A stretch of 64,000 nucleotides of DNA from an uncultured Bacteroidales bacterium (GCA_902792895.1 CADBBK010000002.1:62001-126000), one strand, 5' to 3'. Counted from the first letter of the stretch, positions 7,659 to 17,039 are shown. The notes: generated by a model from the letters alone, not told the origin. Numbers and translations are program-made.

Positions 7659-8468
7659 ATGCACGACAACGCAACATTTGACGCTGCCGATCTCAGGGCC
7701 AGATTCAACCCCGAGGGCTCCCCGTTGCGCCGCCAGCAACTGGTGATGCTCGACATGGTCCGGGTGCTGGACGGCATCTGCAAGAAGCACGGCATCCCCT
7801 ATTTCCTGTATGGGGGGACGCTGCTTGGGGCCATACGCCACAACGGCTTTATCCCTTGGGACGATGATCTGGACGTGGCGATGTTGCGCAGTGACTACCA
7901 GAGGCTGGTGAAAGTGTTGCCCGACGAATTGCCCGAGCATATCGTGCTCCAGACCAACGACACGGATAAGAATTATTTCTTCTTCATCGCCAAACTCAGG
8001 GACAAACGCTCTTACCTGAGCGAGGACGGCTTTGACACGGTCTTTAAGGAACACGGCATCTTCATCGATATCTTTCCGCTAGACCGACTGCTGCCTTGGA
8101 CTCAACGGTTGCGACTGCAGAGTCTGGCCTACAATATCTTCCGTTCGGGCAACGGCAGTGGTGCCGCAATGCGACGCATCAGGGCCTTGACGTGGTTTAA
8201 CCGCCATATTTCATTTCCTGTATTGAGGACCATCAGCCGCTTGAGCGGTACCCGGGCACTCATGTGTGACCTGGGCATCCCGTTCCACAATGTCTACGAC
8301 TTGCAGGATATCTTCCCCTTGACAACGCATGATTTCGAGGGCCTGCAACTGCCTGTCCCTGGCAACAGCCATCACATGCTCCAGGTCATGTTCGGTGACT
8401 ACATGCAGCTCCCCAGGGATCTTGACAACGTCTATCACCACGTCGAGCGCCTGGAATTCTATGACTGA
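7659..8468 (+). CDS. licD: LicD-family phosphotransferase
   Basis: LicD proteins transfer phosphocholine or a similar amino-alcohol phosphate from a CDP carrier to a sugar on LPS, teichoic acid or capsule. The 269-residue protein has the diagnostic nucleotidyltransferase-like block around residues 45-75: YGGTLLGAIRHNGFIPWDDD with the metal-binding DDDLD. KLRDKRSY and FIDIFPLD follow further on. No signal peptide is seen, so it should act on the cytosolic face of the membrane. The next gene encodes a LicC-like enzyme, which supports a CDP-linked donor. The true alcohol (choline, ethanolamine, aminopropanol or other) is not shown by the sequence. Confidence 0.9.
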   Translation: MHDNATFDAADLRARFNPEGSPLRRQQLVMLDMVRVLDGICKKHGIPYFLYGGTLLGAIRHNGFIPWDDDLDVAMLRSDYQRLVKVLPDELPEHIVLQTNDTDKNYFFFIAKLRDKRSYLSEDGFDTVFKEHGIFIDIFPLDRLLPWTQRLRLQSLAYNIFRSGNGSGAAMRRIRALTWFNRHISFPVLRTISRLSGTRALMCDLGIPFHNVYDLQDIFPLTTHDFEGLQLPVPGNSHHMLQVMFGDYMQLPRDLDNVYHHVERLEFYD

Positions 8469-8525
8469 CATCTCTAAACATTTTACACTACTCTCGATCA
8501 TCTAACGACTAAACGCTATAACACT

Positions 8526-10349
8526 ATGCAAGCGATCATTTTAGCGGCTGGAATGGGCCGCAGGTTAGGCAAATACACGCGTGACAACACCAAGTGCATG
8601 CTGCCCGTGAACGGAGTCCGGCTCATAGACCGGATGTTAGAGCAACTGTGTCGGTTGCAGTTGTCTCGTCTGGTGATGGTAGTGGGTTATAAAGGCCAGG
8701 AACTCATCGACCACATCGGTGACCGTTATGAGGGGAGGTTGAAGATTGAATATGCCGAGAATCCCATCTATGACAAGACCAACAACATTTATTCGCTGGC
8801 GCTGGTCAAGGACAAGATGATGGAGGACGACACGTTGCTCATCGAGAGTGACCTGATACTTGATGACAGCCTGTTCCCCATGATTCTCGACAATCCGTTC
8901 CCCAATTTGGCTCTGGTGGCCAAATATGAAACCTGGATGGACGGCACGATGGTCCGCATCGACAAGGAGAACAATATCGTGAATTTTGTGCCCAGGAAAG
9001 CCTTCCGCTACTCTGAGGTCGATGCCTACTACAAGACGGTGAACGTGTACAAATTCAGCAAGGAGTTCTCAACCCGGGTCTATGTACCTTTTCTCGACGC
9101 CTATTGCAAGGTGATGGGCGACAACGAGTACTATGAGCAGGTGCTGCGTGTCATCACGTTGTTGGATCAGGCCAATCTCAAAGCCCTGCCCATCGGTGAC
9201 AAGCCGTGGTACGAGATTGATGACGTCCAGGACAAGGACATCGCCGAGACCATTTTCTCGCCCGAGCAGGACAAACTCCGCAAGTATCAGGTCCGCTATG
9301 GCGGCTACTGGCGTTTTCCCCAAATGCTGGACTTCTGCTACCTTGTCAATCCGTTTTTCCCGACCAAGCGCATGCGCGAAGAGATGCGGGCCAACTTTGA
9401 CGTGCTCCTGACGCAGTATCCCAGCGGCATGGCGGTGAATTCCCTGTTGGCGGGCAAGTATTTCGGCATCAGTGACCAACATGTGGTGGTGGGTAACGGT
9501 GCAGCCGAGCTGATCAAGGGCCTGATGGAACATATCGTGGCATCAGGCGGCAAGGTGGGAGTTGTCTATCCCACCTTCGAGGAGTACCCGCACCGTCTGC
9601 CTCACGAGGCTGTCGTTCCGTTCTTCCCGGCTGGCGACGACCTGCGCTACACGGCCCGTGACCTGATGTCACATTATGCCGATAAGGGGATAACGGCGCT
9701 GGTGCTTGTCAACCCCGACAACCCTTCGGGCAACTTCATCCCCCGTGATGACGTGTTGGCGCTGGCCGACTGGTGTGACCAGCGACACGTCAGGCTCATC
9801 GTGGATGAGTCCTTTGTGGACTTCGCCGGCGGCGGGGCAGCGAACACGCTGCTCAACGATGACATCCTGGAAGCCCACCCATGGCTGCTGGTGATGAAGA
9901 GCATCAGCAAGTCCTATGGCGTGCCGGGATTGCGCCTGGGGGTGCTGGCGGGAGCCGACACGGCGCTGCTCGACCACCTGAAAAAGGATGTCGCCATCTG
10001 GAACATCAACTCGTTCGCTGAGTTCTACATGCAGATTTTCAACAAGTATGAGTCTTTCTATAAGGTTGCTTGCCACAAGTTTGTCGAGGAGCGGAACCGT
10101 TTCGCCGACGCCTTGTCGGCCATTCCCTTCCTCAAGGTCATTCCGTCGCAAGCCAACTTCTTCCTATGCCGGGTGACTGCACGATACACGTCTGCCGAGC
10201 TCACCCAACTGCTGTTGAACAGGTACAATATCCTGGTCAAAGACTGCAACAACAAGACTGGCTTGACAGGTAAGAACTACATCCGCGTTGCCGTGCGGGA
10301 CCAGGATGACAACGATCGGCTCATCGAGGCACTCAGGAGCCTTTTCTGA
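8526..10349 (+). CDS. Fused LicC-like nucleotidyltransferase and CobD-like PLP enzyme
   Basis: A 607-residue two-domain protein. Residues 1-240 are a sugar/choline-phosphate nucleotidyltransferase: LAAGMGRRLG at 6-15, then NPIYDKTNNIYSL and WYEIDDVQD, patterns I associate with LicC-type CTP:phosphocholine cytidylyltransferases. Residues 255-607 are a fold-type I PLP enzyme. NPDNPSGN, DESFVDF and SISKSYGVPGLRLG are present, with the PLP-binding lysine at K462. The tail (ILVKDCNN...YIRVAVR...NDRLIEALR) resembles threonine-phosphate decarboxylase CobD more than histidinol-phosphate aminotransferase. Inferred role: decarboxylate or transaminate a phospho-amino acid, activate the product with CTP and supply LicD. 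It is 57 bases after licD and ends the cluster. Confidence 0.82.
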   Translation: MQAIILAAGMGRRLGKYTRDNTKCMLPVNGVRLIDRMLEQLCRLQLSRLVMVVGYKGQELIDHIGDRYEGRLKIEYAENPIYDKTNNIYSLALVKDKMMEDDTLLIESDLILDDSLFPMILDNPFPNLALVAKYETWMDGTMVRIDKENNIVNFVPRKAFRYSEVDAYYKTVNVYKFSKEFSTRVYVPFLDAYCKVMGDNEYYEQVLRVITLLDQANLKALPIGDKPWYEIDDVQDKDIAETIFSPEQDKLRKYQVRYGGYWRFPQMLDFCYLVNPFFPTKRMREEMRANFDVLLTQYPSGMAVNSLLAGKYFGISDQHVVVGNGAAELIKGLMEHIVASGGKVGVVYPTFEEYPHRLPHEAVVPFFPAGDDLRYTARDLMSHYADKGITALVLVNPDNPSGNFIPRDDVLALADWCDQRHVRLIVDESFVDFAGGGAANTLLNDDILEAHPWLLVMKSISKSYGVPGLRLGVLAGADTALLDHLKKDVAIWNINSFAEFYMQIFNKYESFYKVACHKFVEERNRFADALSAIPFLKVIPSQANFFLCRVTARYTSAELTQLLLNRYNILVKDCNNKTGLTGKNYIRVAVRDQDDNDRLIEALRSLF

Positions 10350-10380
10350 CTTCTGCGGCTTACACGAATAAGATGAAGAA

Positions 10381-10422
10381 AAAGAATGAGAGGGCGGCTT
10401 CATGTCACCCTCTCATTCTTTT
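10381..10422. terminator. Bidirectional terminator
   Basis: A 14-base perfect stem, AAAGAATGAGAGGG with CCCTCTCATTCTTT, around a 13-base loop. Runs of A and T on the two sides serve both converging genes (the fusion protein and the cyclodeaminase-family gene). Confidence 0.85.
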
Positions 10423-10437
10423 CTAGTGGTGTTGGCG

Positions 10438-11400
10438 TTATGCCCAGAATTTGGCTGTCTCCTTGTTCTGGTCAAAGGTCATCACGTGCGCGTCGTCGGG
10501 CATCATGTCATAGATGTGGCTAGCAAAGACCGCATCATGCAAGCCCAGCCCGATGTTGTAGCAGATGATTCGCTCGGCGTCGTTCTCGCGCCCCGGGTTG
10601 TTCCCCAACAGCACCTGGCTGAGTTCGTCATACTGCTTGAATCGGTCGAAATACCTGAAACCCTGCACATGACCGGTATCGTCGCCGAAGACTTTGTCGA
10701 AGAACAGGTCACAGTTCTGAAAACCGCGGGTGTGCACGGGAATCAGCAGCATGCCGGCATTGAACAGGCTGTCGTCGGGACACAGCAGGCCGTTGGCCGA
10801 GGTGATGCAGGATATCAGCACCATGGACTGGCTGACAAGCTGATCAACGCTGCTGACGGTTTCTATCTTCAGGTTGCTGTAGTCCTTGAAGCGCTCAGCG
10901 AACAGGTCAGCCTGGTCCTTGTACTGCAGCAGGCGGAACGTCACCATGCTATCGCGGTTATTCTCCAGGATGCACAATGCCGTGGCCCTTGCCGTGTTCC
11001 CGAGCCCGATGAATGAGTACTCGTTGACGCCCGAGGCCTTCATGACGCTGGCCGAGAGGGCTGCTACCGCCCCGGTCCTCATGTTGGTGATCCAATCCCC
11101 GTCGATGACTGCCAGCAGATTTCCTGTCACCGAATCGTAAAGCAGGATGTCGCTGCCCAGTGCTGGCTCCCCGCCCTGGATGCGGTGGACAACCTTCACT
11201 GCAAACCGCCCGAAACGGCTGGGAAGCAGACATGGCATCGTGTTGAAGAAGTCATCGCCCTGAGGGTGGATACTGATCTTGGGGGGCAGGGTGGCCTCAT
11301 ACTTCATCATGAAGGACTCCCGCACCCAATCGATGCACTGCAGTGGCGAGATGCCCATCTTGACGATGTCAGCATGACGCAGGATCTTGACGTTGCTCAT
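10438..11400 (-). CDS. Ornithine cyclodeaminase / mu-crystallin family protein
   Basis: A 320-residue cytosolic NAD(P)-dependent protein. The family includes ornithine and lysine cyclodeaminases, amino-acid dehydrogenases and ketimine reductases. Family marks are KVVHRIQGG (the lysine of the substrate pocket), the RTGAVAALSASVMKASG helix and the Rossmann loop IGLGNTARA (about 131-139). It is convergent with the LicC-CobD fusion gene and separated from it by a bidirectional terminator, so it is a separate unit. The substrate cannot be assigned. A link to the glycan cluster is possible only by proximity. Confidence 0.8.
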   Translation of the reverse strand: MSNVKILRHADIVKMGISPLQCIDWVRESFMMKYEATLPPKISIHPQGDDFFNTMPCLLPSRFGRFAVKVVHRIQGGEPALGSDILLYDSVTGNLLAVIDGDWITNMRTGAVAALSASVMKASGVNEYSFIGLGNTARATALCILENNRDSMVTFRLLQYKDQADLFAERFKDYSNLKIETVSSVDQLVSQSMVLISCITSANGLLCPDDSLFNAGMLLIPVHTRGFQNCDLFFDKVFGDDTGHVQGFRYFDRFKQYDELSQVLLGNNPGRENDAERIICYNIGLGLHDAVFASHIYDMMPDDAHVMTFDQNKETAKFWA

Positions 11401-11428
11401 ATTATTTTTTTAATTATCGCAAGTTGAT

Positions 11429-11550
11429 AAAGGCTTTCAGCCGTGCAGAATGGATAATGGAGAATGCTTAATGATTTGACAGTGCTTACCACAAGCGGAT
11501 GCCTCATTAAACATTATCCATTAACCATTATCCACCGAGCTGCACAAGGT
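11429..11550 (+). repeat. Intergenic repeat family A, copy 4 (diverged)
   Basis: Reads on the plus strand from GGCTTTCAGCCGTGCAGAATGG to CCACCGAGCTGCACAAGG. It has an enlarged centre, and the last segment is changed from CAACGCGAGG. Unlike the other copies it is oriented against the flanking genes, so it is not simply a fixed 5' or 3' signal of transcription units. Confidence 0.8.
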
Positions 11551-11556
11551 TTTGGT

Positions 11557-14500
11557 TTAGTTTACACCAAGGTCCTTGAGCGTGCGCGGTGCTGGGGTCT
11601 TGGGCATGGGCTTGCGGTCCTTGAGCTGCTCGAGGATGACCTCGATGGCCTTGTCCAACTGCTGGTCGATGCCGTTGAACTCCATGACGGGATCGTTGTC
11701 GATCACGATGTCGGGATCCACGCCGTGGTTCTCGACAATCCAGTTGCCATGGGTGTCGTAGTTGGTGAAGAAGGGAACGCGGATGTCGGTGCCATCCATA
11801 TAGGGCAGGGAGCCTGAGATGCCGACGATGCCGCCCCACGAGCGGGTGCCGATAACGGGACCCAGCTTGTTCTCCTTGAAACTCCAGGGGAAGAGGTCGC
11901 CGTCGCTGGCGCTGTACTTGTTGACCAGGAGCACCTTGGGACCGACGATGGTGCGCTCGGGCGTGGTGCCGTTGTAGTTGCTACCGCGGTACATCGTCAG
12001 GCGGTAGGGTTGGCGCAACAGTCGCTCAATGACCATCGGGGAGATGTTGCCTCCACCGTTACCGCGGTCATCGACGATGAGGGCCTCCTTGTCGGTCTGG
12101 GCAAAGAAGTAACGCGAGAATTCACGCAGTCCCTCAGGTCCCATGTCGGGGATATAGACGTAGCCTACACGGCCATCGGTCTTCTCGTTCACATAGTCGA
12201 TGTTGTGCTGTACCCACTCGTAGTGGTAGAGGGGATACTCGTCCTGGATGGGCTTTACAACGACCTTGCGGTTGCCGTTGATGGTCAGCTCGGTCATCAC
12301 GTCGGCCTTGTCGCGCAGCAGGGTGTAGATGTTGGGCACGCCGGCAGCGGAAACACCGTCAACAGCGGTGATGACGTCACCCTCGTTGACGTTCATGCCG
12401 GGCTCCAGCAGCGGTGAGCGCAGCGACTCGCGGTCGGGGGCGCCACGCAGGATTTTCTTAATCCGGTAACCATTGGCCACCTGTTCAAGCTCGGCTCCCA
12501 GCATACCGATGTTGTGTGTATCGGGCATGATGTGGTCACCGCCGTCAACATAGGCGTGACCCACGGCCAACTCACTGATCATGCCACCGATGACGTAGGT
12601 CAGGTCCAGGCGGTTCTTGACATAAGGCAACAGAGCGGCATATTTGTCGTGCATGGCCTGCCAGTCAACGCCGTGCATGTTCTCGAGATAGAAACCGTCG
12701 CGGTAAGCGCGCCATGCCTCGTTAAAGATCTGGTTCCACTCCTGATCGTAGTTGACCGTGGCAATCATGTCGTCGAGATTGACCGCATCACTCAGGTCGG
12801 TCTTGCGGGGTGCCAGGGGAGCGATATAGAGCGTTTCGCCCTTCATGAAGGCTGCGGTCTTGAGGTCGGCCGAAGGAATCATGAAGGCGCGGTCAGCAAC
12901 CAGTTCATCTTTCTGCTCGGCGAAGTCATACACGCGTACGCTGCCGCGTCCGCTGTACCACAGGTGACTGCCGTCACACACAAAGTTGCCGTAGCTGCCG
13001 GTACCCACGGGCACCTTGACGATGCGGTCGGCAATGCCGTCGATGTCGATGCGCACTGCGTTTTCGTCAACCTGTGACTTGCCTTTGGCCTTCTTGTCCT
13101 TAGGAGCGGCTTTGGGAGCATCCTTGGGTTTCTCGCCGCCGGCGTTCACCTGGTCGTCCTTGGGCAGGAAGGGCGAGGGGGTGTCCTTAGAGAGCATCAC
13201 GAGGTAGATGCCTTCCATATCACGATAGGCAAAGTTCCACTCGATGCTGCTGTAGATGGGGTTGAAGTCGCGTGCCGAGGCAAAAATCAGGTATTTGCCG
13301 TCGCTGCTGAACACAGGAGAATTGCTGTCATACCAACGGTCCGTCACAGCATATTCCTTGCGCTCGGAAAGGTTGTACAGGTAAACTACGCTATACTCGT
13401 TGGCTCCCTGACGGTAGTAGGTGAGCCACTTGCCGTCGGGCGAGAAGCTAGGGGTGGGGATTTCACCCATCTCGTCGGTGAGCAGAATTTGCTTGTTGAC
13501 GGTTTTGCTGTTGACATTGACCATCACCATGCGGTTCTTGCGGTCGGTATAGACAATCTGGCTGCCATCGGGGCTCCAGACAAAGTCGCGGATGTAGGTG
13601 TCGTTGTCAAAAGTCAACTGTCTGGCCATGTCGCTGTCCACGGGACGCACCCAGATTTCGGTCTCGCCGGTCTGGTCGCTGATGTAGGCGATATTCTTGC
13701 CGTCGGGGCTCCAGGCGGCATCGCGCTCATGCACACCGGGGGTGTGGGTGATGTTGCGCGTCACACCGTGCTTGGCAGGAACGTCAAACACCTCACCTCG
13801 GGCGCTGATGACGATGCGGCTGCCGTCAGGCGCCAGGCTGCCACTGGTGAGGAAATCCTTGACTTTGCGCTGCTCCTCGCGGGCAAAGTTGTTCTCGCTG
13901 TTGAGGTACACGGTAATCTTCTCGCTGCGCTTGGTCGCAGGGTCGAGTACATAGAGGTAGCCACCGTTTTCAAACACGATCTTGCCGCCGCCGCAGTTAG
14001 CAAACTTCACATCATAGTCGACAAAGTCAGTGACCTTCTCGGTCTTGCCAGTGCGGGTGTTGTACACGAAGATGTTCATGCGGTTGTCGCGGTCACTCAT
14101 GAAGTAGATCTCATCGCCAATCCACATCGGGTCGATGTCTTGGGCGATGTTATTGGTGATATTGGTTACGGTCTTGGCCTGGGTATCATAGATCCAGATA
14201 TCATCAGCCATACCGCCCTTGTAGTACTTCCAGGTGCGGAACTCGCGGAAGACACGGTTATAGGCCATCTTGGTGCCGTCCCCATTGTAGGAGCAGAAAC
14301 CGCCCTCGGGCAGCGGCAGTTGCTGGGACATGCTGCCATCGATGGGAGCACACCACAATTTGCCGTCAAAACTGTCGCTGATGCGGTTGCGGTAGATGAC
14401 CCCCTTGCCGTCAGGGGTCCACGTCATGGTGATGTTGTTAGGGCCCATACGGTCGCCCCAGTCATCGCGGGGATTGCTCGCAGTATAGGTGATGCGGGTG

Positions 14501-14793
14501 GGCTCACCTCCCTCGGCGGGCATGATGTAAACCTCGGTGTTGCCGTCGTACTGCCCGGTGAAAGCGATGGTGCGTCCGTCGGGCGAATAGCGTGCAAACG
14601 CCTCATAGCCCTTGTGGGACGTGAGTTTACGGGCTGTACCACCGGTGATGGGCACGGTGTAGATGTCGCCCGCATAACTGAATGCCACTTCACGGCCGTT
14701 GGTGCCGGGGAAACGCAGCAGGCGACCTTCGTCGGCCTGACAGGTCAAGGCCGCAGCAGCCATGGCTGCCATGATGAATAGTCTAGTGTTCAT
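11557..14793 (-). CDS. Secreted tricorn-type serine protease (S41 family)
   Basis: A 1078-residue periplasmic or secreted peptidase with a Sec signal (residues 1-20, MNTRLFIMAAMAAAALTCQA). Residues 25-330 and 330-600 are two sets of WD40-like (PD40) repeats, with repeated SPDGR/SPDGK turns. A charged linker rich in Lys/Ala follows near 560-580, then a helical domain, a PDZ domain (about 760-855) and a C-terminal tail-protease domain. H746, S963 (in SASDGD) and E1021 (in ENHGVDPD) line up almost exactly with the tricorn catalytic numbering I recall (H746, S965, E1023). The residue before the histidine is Gly. It should degrade peptides in the envelope. It lies 78 bases after the glycosidase-like gene on the same strand. 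Confidence 0.92.
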   Translation of the reverse strand: MNTRLFIMAAMAAAALTCQADEGRLLRFPGTNGREVAFSYAGDIYTVPITGGTARKLTSHKGYEAFARYSPDGRTIAFTGQYDGNTEVYIMPAEGGEPTRITYTASNPRDDWGDRMGPNNITMTWTPDGKGVIYRNRISDSFDGKLWCAPIDGSMSQQLPLPEGGFCSYNGDGTKMAYNRVFREFRTWKYYKGGMADDIWIYDTQAKTVTNITNNIAQDIDPMWIGDEIYFMSDRDNRMNIFVYNTRTGKTEKVTDFVDYDVKFANCGGGKIVFENGGYLYVLDPATKRSEKITVYLNSENNFAREEQRKVKDFLTSGSLAPDGSRIVISARGEVFDVPAKHGVTRNITHTPGVHERDAAWSPDGKNIAYISDQTGETEIWVRPVDSDMARQLTFDNDTYIRDFVWSPDGSQIVYTDRKNRMVMVNVNSKTVNKQILLTDEMGEIPTPSFSPDGKWLTYYRQGANEYSVVYLYNLSERKEYAVTDRWYDSNSPVFSSDGKYLIFASARDFNPIYSSIEWNFAYRDMEGIYLVMLSKDTPSPFLPKDDQVNAGGEKPKDAPKAAPKDKKAKGKSQVDENAVRIDIDGIADRIVKVPVGTGSYGNFVCDGSHLWYSGRGSVRVYDFAEQKDELVADRAFMIPSADLKTAAFMKGETLYIAPLAPRKTDLSDAVNLDDMIATVNYDQEWNQIFNEAWRAYRDGFYLENMHGVDWQAMHDKYAALLPYVKNRLDLTYVIGGMISELAVGHAYVDGGDHIMPDTHNIGMLGAELEQVANGYRIKKILRGAPDRESLRSPLLEPGMNVNEGDVITAVDGVSAAGVPNIYTLLRDKADVMTELTINGNRKVVVKPIQDEYPLYHYEWVQHNIDYVNEKTDGRVGYVYIPDMGPEGLREFSRYFFAQTDKEALIVDDRGNGGGNISPMVIERLLRQPYRLTMYRGSNYNGTTPERTIVGPKVLLVNKYSASDGDLFPWSFKENKLGPVIGTRSWGGIVGISGSLPYMDGTDIRVPFFTNYDTHGNWIVENHGVDPDIVIDNDPVMEFNGIDQQLDKAIEVILEQLKDRKPMPKTPAPRTLKDLGVN

Positions 14794-14871
14794 TGGGTTT
14801 TGCTTGTTAATTGATTGTTATATTGTTAATGAGTAGTTTGTTGCGATTTAGTTGAGGCAGATGCGTTCTTG

Positions 14872-17016
14872 CTACTGCTTGATGATTCTGATGTCGACAG
14901 GCGTGCAGGGCGTGAAAGACTTGGGCAGCCTGATTTGGGAGAACTCGATGGTGTTCTTGCCTTTAAGCAATTTCATGTGAACCATGTTGCTATAGGCCAG
15001 ACCATTGGCATCGAGCATGTTGCCCTGTGCCATGACGAGCGTGCCCATGGGATGGGTGTTGGCGCTCACACGCCGCACGTCGAGCGTGCCAGTGGGGCGG
15101 TAGCCGATGTCAAGCAGGTAGTCTCCACCGCTGGCGACGTTCACCGTTACCGTGGCACTGCCGTCGGGGCTGTCGGGGAAGAAGACAATCTGCGGCGTCA
15201 AGCCGAAGCGAATCAGTGGTTTAGACATGAAACCATTGCCATACTTCCCGGCAATCTCAACCGAAAATTCAGTGAAGTCCTCGGACTGTGGCAGTGCGAA
15301 AACCGAGTCGTTGAGTGCTGTCAGTTGGCCATTGACCGATAGGCGGTAGGGAACTCCAGGCACGAAGTCCTGGATGTGGCCACTATCACCCGTCCAGACG
15401 ACTGTGGGAGTGAGGGGGAGGAATCCATCGCTGGGGTGGAGCGTGACTTGTTGTGACGCGTGGCCCGATTGCTTGAGATGGATGGCGACATGGTGATGGC
15501 CCTCAATGTCGTTAGGGATAAAGGGGCTCTCAAGCGCCTTGCCGTCAACGGTAATGGTTTCCACGTCGTTGCCTGTTCCCGTAACGGTGATGTCGAGCAC
15601 GGCCTTACGGTAATTCAGCCCCTTGAGAGTTTTCTTGCCAGCAAAGCACTCGGGGACGACAGGCGCAAATTCAATGCCCTCGGCAGTATAGTTCATACCC
15701 AACATGACGCGCAGAATCATGGCGACATTGGATGCGCTGGTGCCCAACTGATCGGTGCCCACTCCATGCAGGTGGATATCACGCGACTGATAGAGGGCCT
15801 GGGCGCGGTACAGTGCACCCAAACCGCGACGCAGTGCATTCTCGTTACCGACATAGGCGGCGGCCAAATTCCACAGCGCCTGGGTGGTCGCCCATGAGGC
15901 ATTGGAGAAGTAGGGCTCCAGTCGGTTGGCAGCGGGGTAAGAGACGTTGACGCCTCGGTTAGATATCGGCGTGTGGGCAATGAGGTGTTCGGCGCGTCCC
16001 ACATCGGCGATACCCCACAGCACACACATGGCCTGGGAGGTGTTGTCGGTGAGCGGGGACTGCCTCAGGTAGGCCAAGCCGTAGAGGAATGAGCTATAGA
16101 AGCTCTTATCTTCATTCCACAGGTGTTGGTTGATAGCATCCTTGATGCTCAATGCATCGTCCTGGTAGCTGTTCTCAATGCCCAGCTCGTCACCCATTTC
16201 TGACAAAATGGCATAGGCGTTACCTGTGAGAATGTTGTTACCCAGTGACATGCAGCCGAATAGGTCGTTGTAACCCATCCATGTCATGCGGCGCACTCCC
16301 AGCGGACGCGCCGAGGTGTAGCCGGCACCATGTATGAGCCCCGTCTGGTTGTCGAGCAGTACTTGTCGGTTGATGTTGAGCGTTTTCTCAATCACTCGAT
16401 AGCTGTAGGCAAGCCACTTGCGGTCGCCTGTGGCCTTGTAGACTTCCCATGCTGCAGTAGCCCAACCGATGTGGTCGCTCACAACGGGCCATTGCCCCTC
16501 GCGCTGCATGATGATGCTGTCTTTGTCGACGATTGTCCGCAGGGTGGCCATCGATTGGTGGGGCTTGAGGGCTGCCAGCGAGAGAAAGATGGAGCAGTAC
16601 AGGCGACTGTAGTTGTTCTGGGAAGGGGAAAAACGGCCTGTCTTGTCCACGGCTTCTGAAATTCGGTCCACTGACATCTTGTACAGGGCGTCAATCAGGG
16701 CCTGGCCGCTCTCGTACTCGGGCATCGTCTCAGGTCGCTTGCTGTGCATGCGCCAAGGCCTGCCTGCTACAAACCGCAGTCGCGCTGTGTCAACATCCCT
16801 GTAGAGACTGTCTAGGCGTGCCAGGGTGACGTTGGACTCGATGCGGTTGGGGGTAGGGCAGTAGGCAATGACGGTATCCTCGATGACACTATCACCGGTG
16901 AGGGTGAAATCGTCGTTCTGGACAATCACTCTGTTGCTCATGGGCTTGTGCCCATGGCAGGCACACAATAACAAGCCCACGACAATTGCCGCAAGCACAA
17001 GTGTAATGCTCCGCAT
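14872..17016 (-). CDS. Lipoprotein with six-hairpin glycosidase-like domain
   Basis: A 714-residue lipoprotein. The signal MRSITLVLAAIVVGLLLCAC ends in a lipobox with the acylated Cys at residue 20 (LCAC). The middle (about 110-480) is helical, with Trp-rich motifs such as WPVVSDHIGWATAAWEVY and MTWMGYNDLFG. This is the look of (alpha/alpha)6 glycoside hydrolases such as the rhamnosidase/GH63-like clan, but no family can be named with certainty. A beta-rich C-terminus follows. A promoter -7 box at 17040-17047 lies inside the longest frame, so the ATG at 17016 is chosen over 17031 and 17064. It precedes the tricorn protease, suggesting joint breakdown of glycoprotein or peptidoglycan material. 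Confidence 0.7.
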   Translation of the reverse strand: MRSITLVLAAIVVGLLLCACHGHKPMSNRVIVQNDDFTLTGDSVIEDTVIAYCPTPNRIESNVTLARLDSLYRDVDTARLRFVAGRPWRMHSKRPETMPEYESGQALIDALYKMSVDRISEAVDKTGRFSPSQNNYSRLYCSIFLSLAALKPHQSMATLRTIVDKDSIIMQREGQWPVVSDHIGWATAAWEVYKATGDRKWLAYSYRVIEKTLNINRQVLLDNQTGLIHGAGYTSARPLGVRRMTWMGYNDLFGCMSLGNNILTGNAYAILSEMGDELGIENSYQDDALSIKDAINQHLWNEDKSFYSSFLYGLAYLRQSPLTDNTSQAMCVLWGIADVGRAEHLIAHTPISNRGVNVSYPAANRLEPYFSNASWATTQALWNLAAAYVGNENALRRGLGALYRAQALYQSRDIHLHGVGTDQLGTSASNVAMILRVMLGMNYTAEGIEFAPVVPECFAGKKTLKGLNYRKAVLDITVTGTGNDVETITVDGKALESPFIPNDIEGHHHVAIHLKQSGHASQQVTLHPSDGFLPLTPTVVWTGDSGHIQDFVPGVPYRLSVNGQLTALNDSVFALPQSEDFTEFSVEIAGKYGNGFMSKPLIRFGLTPQIVFFPDSPDGSATVTVNVASGGDYLLDIGYRPTGTLDVRRVSANTHPMGTLVMAQGNMLDANGLAYSNMVHMKLLKGKNTIEFSQIRLPKSFTPCTPVDIRIIKQ

Positions 17017-17039
17017 CCTATTTTCATTCATTTCACTGG

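Noticed and set aside
8526-10349. The fusion protein as a phosphonate (2-aminoethylphosphonate) PntC-transaminase
   Set aside because: No PEP mutase or phosphonopyruvate decarboxylase gene is in the window, and the PLP domain looks CobD/HisC-like rather than class V AEP transaminase-like. It is not fully excluded.
13489-14781. A 430-residue open frame on the plus strand
   Set aside because: It is antisense to the tricorn protease, has a low-complexity His/Val/Asp-rich composition and no domain. It is a by-product of the GC-biased codon use of the real gene.
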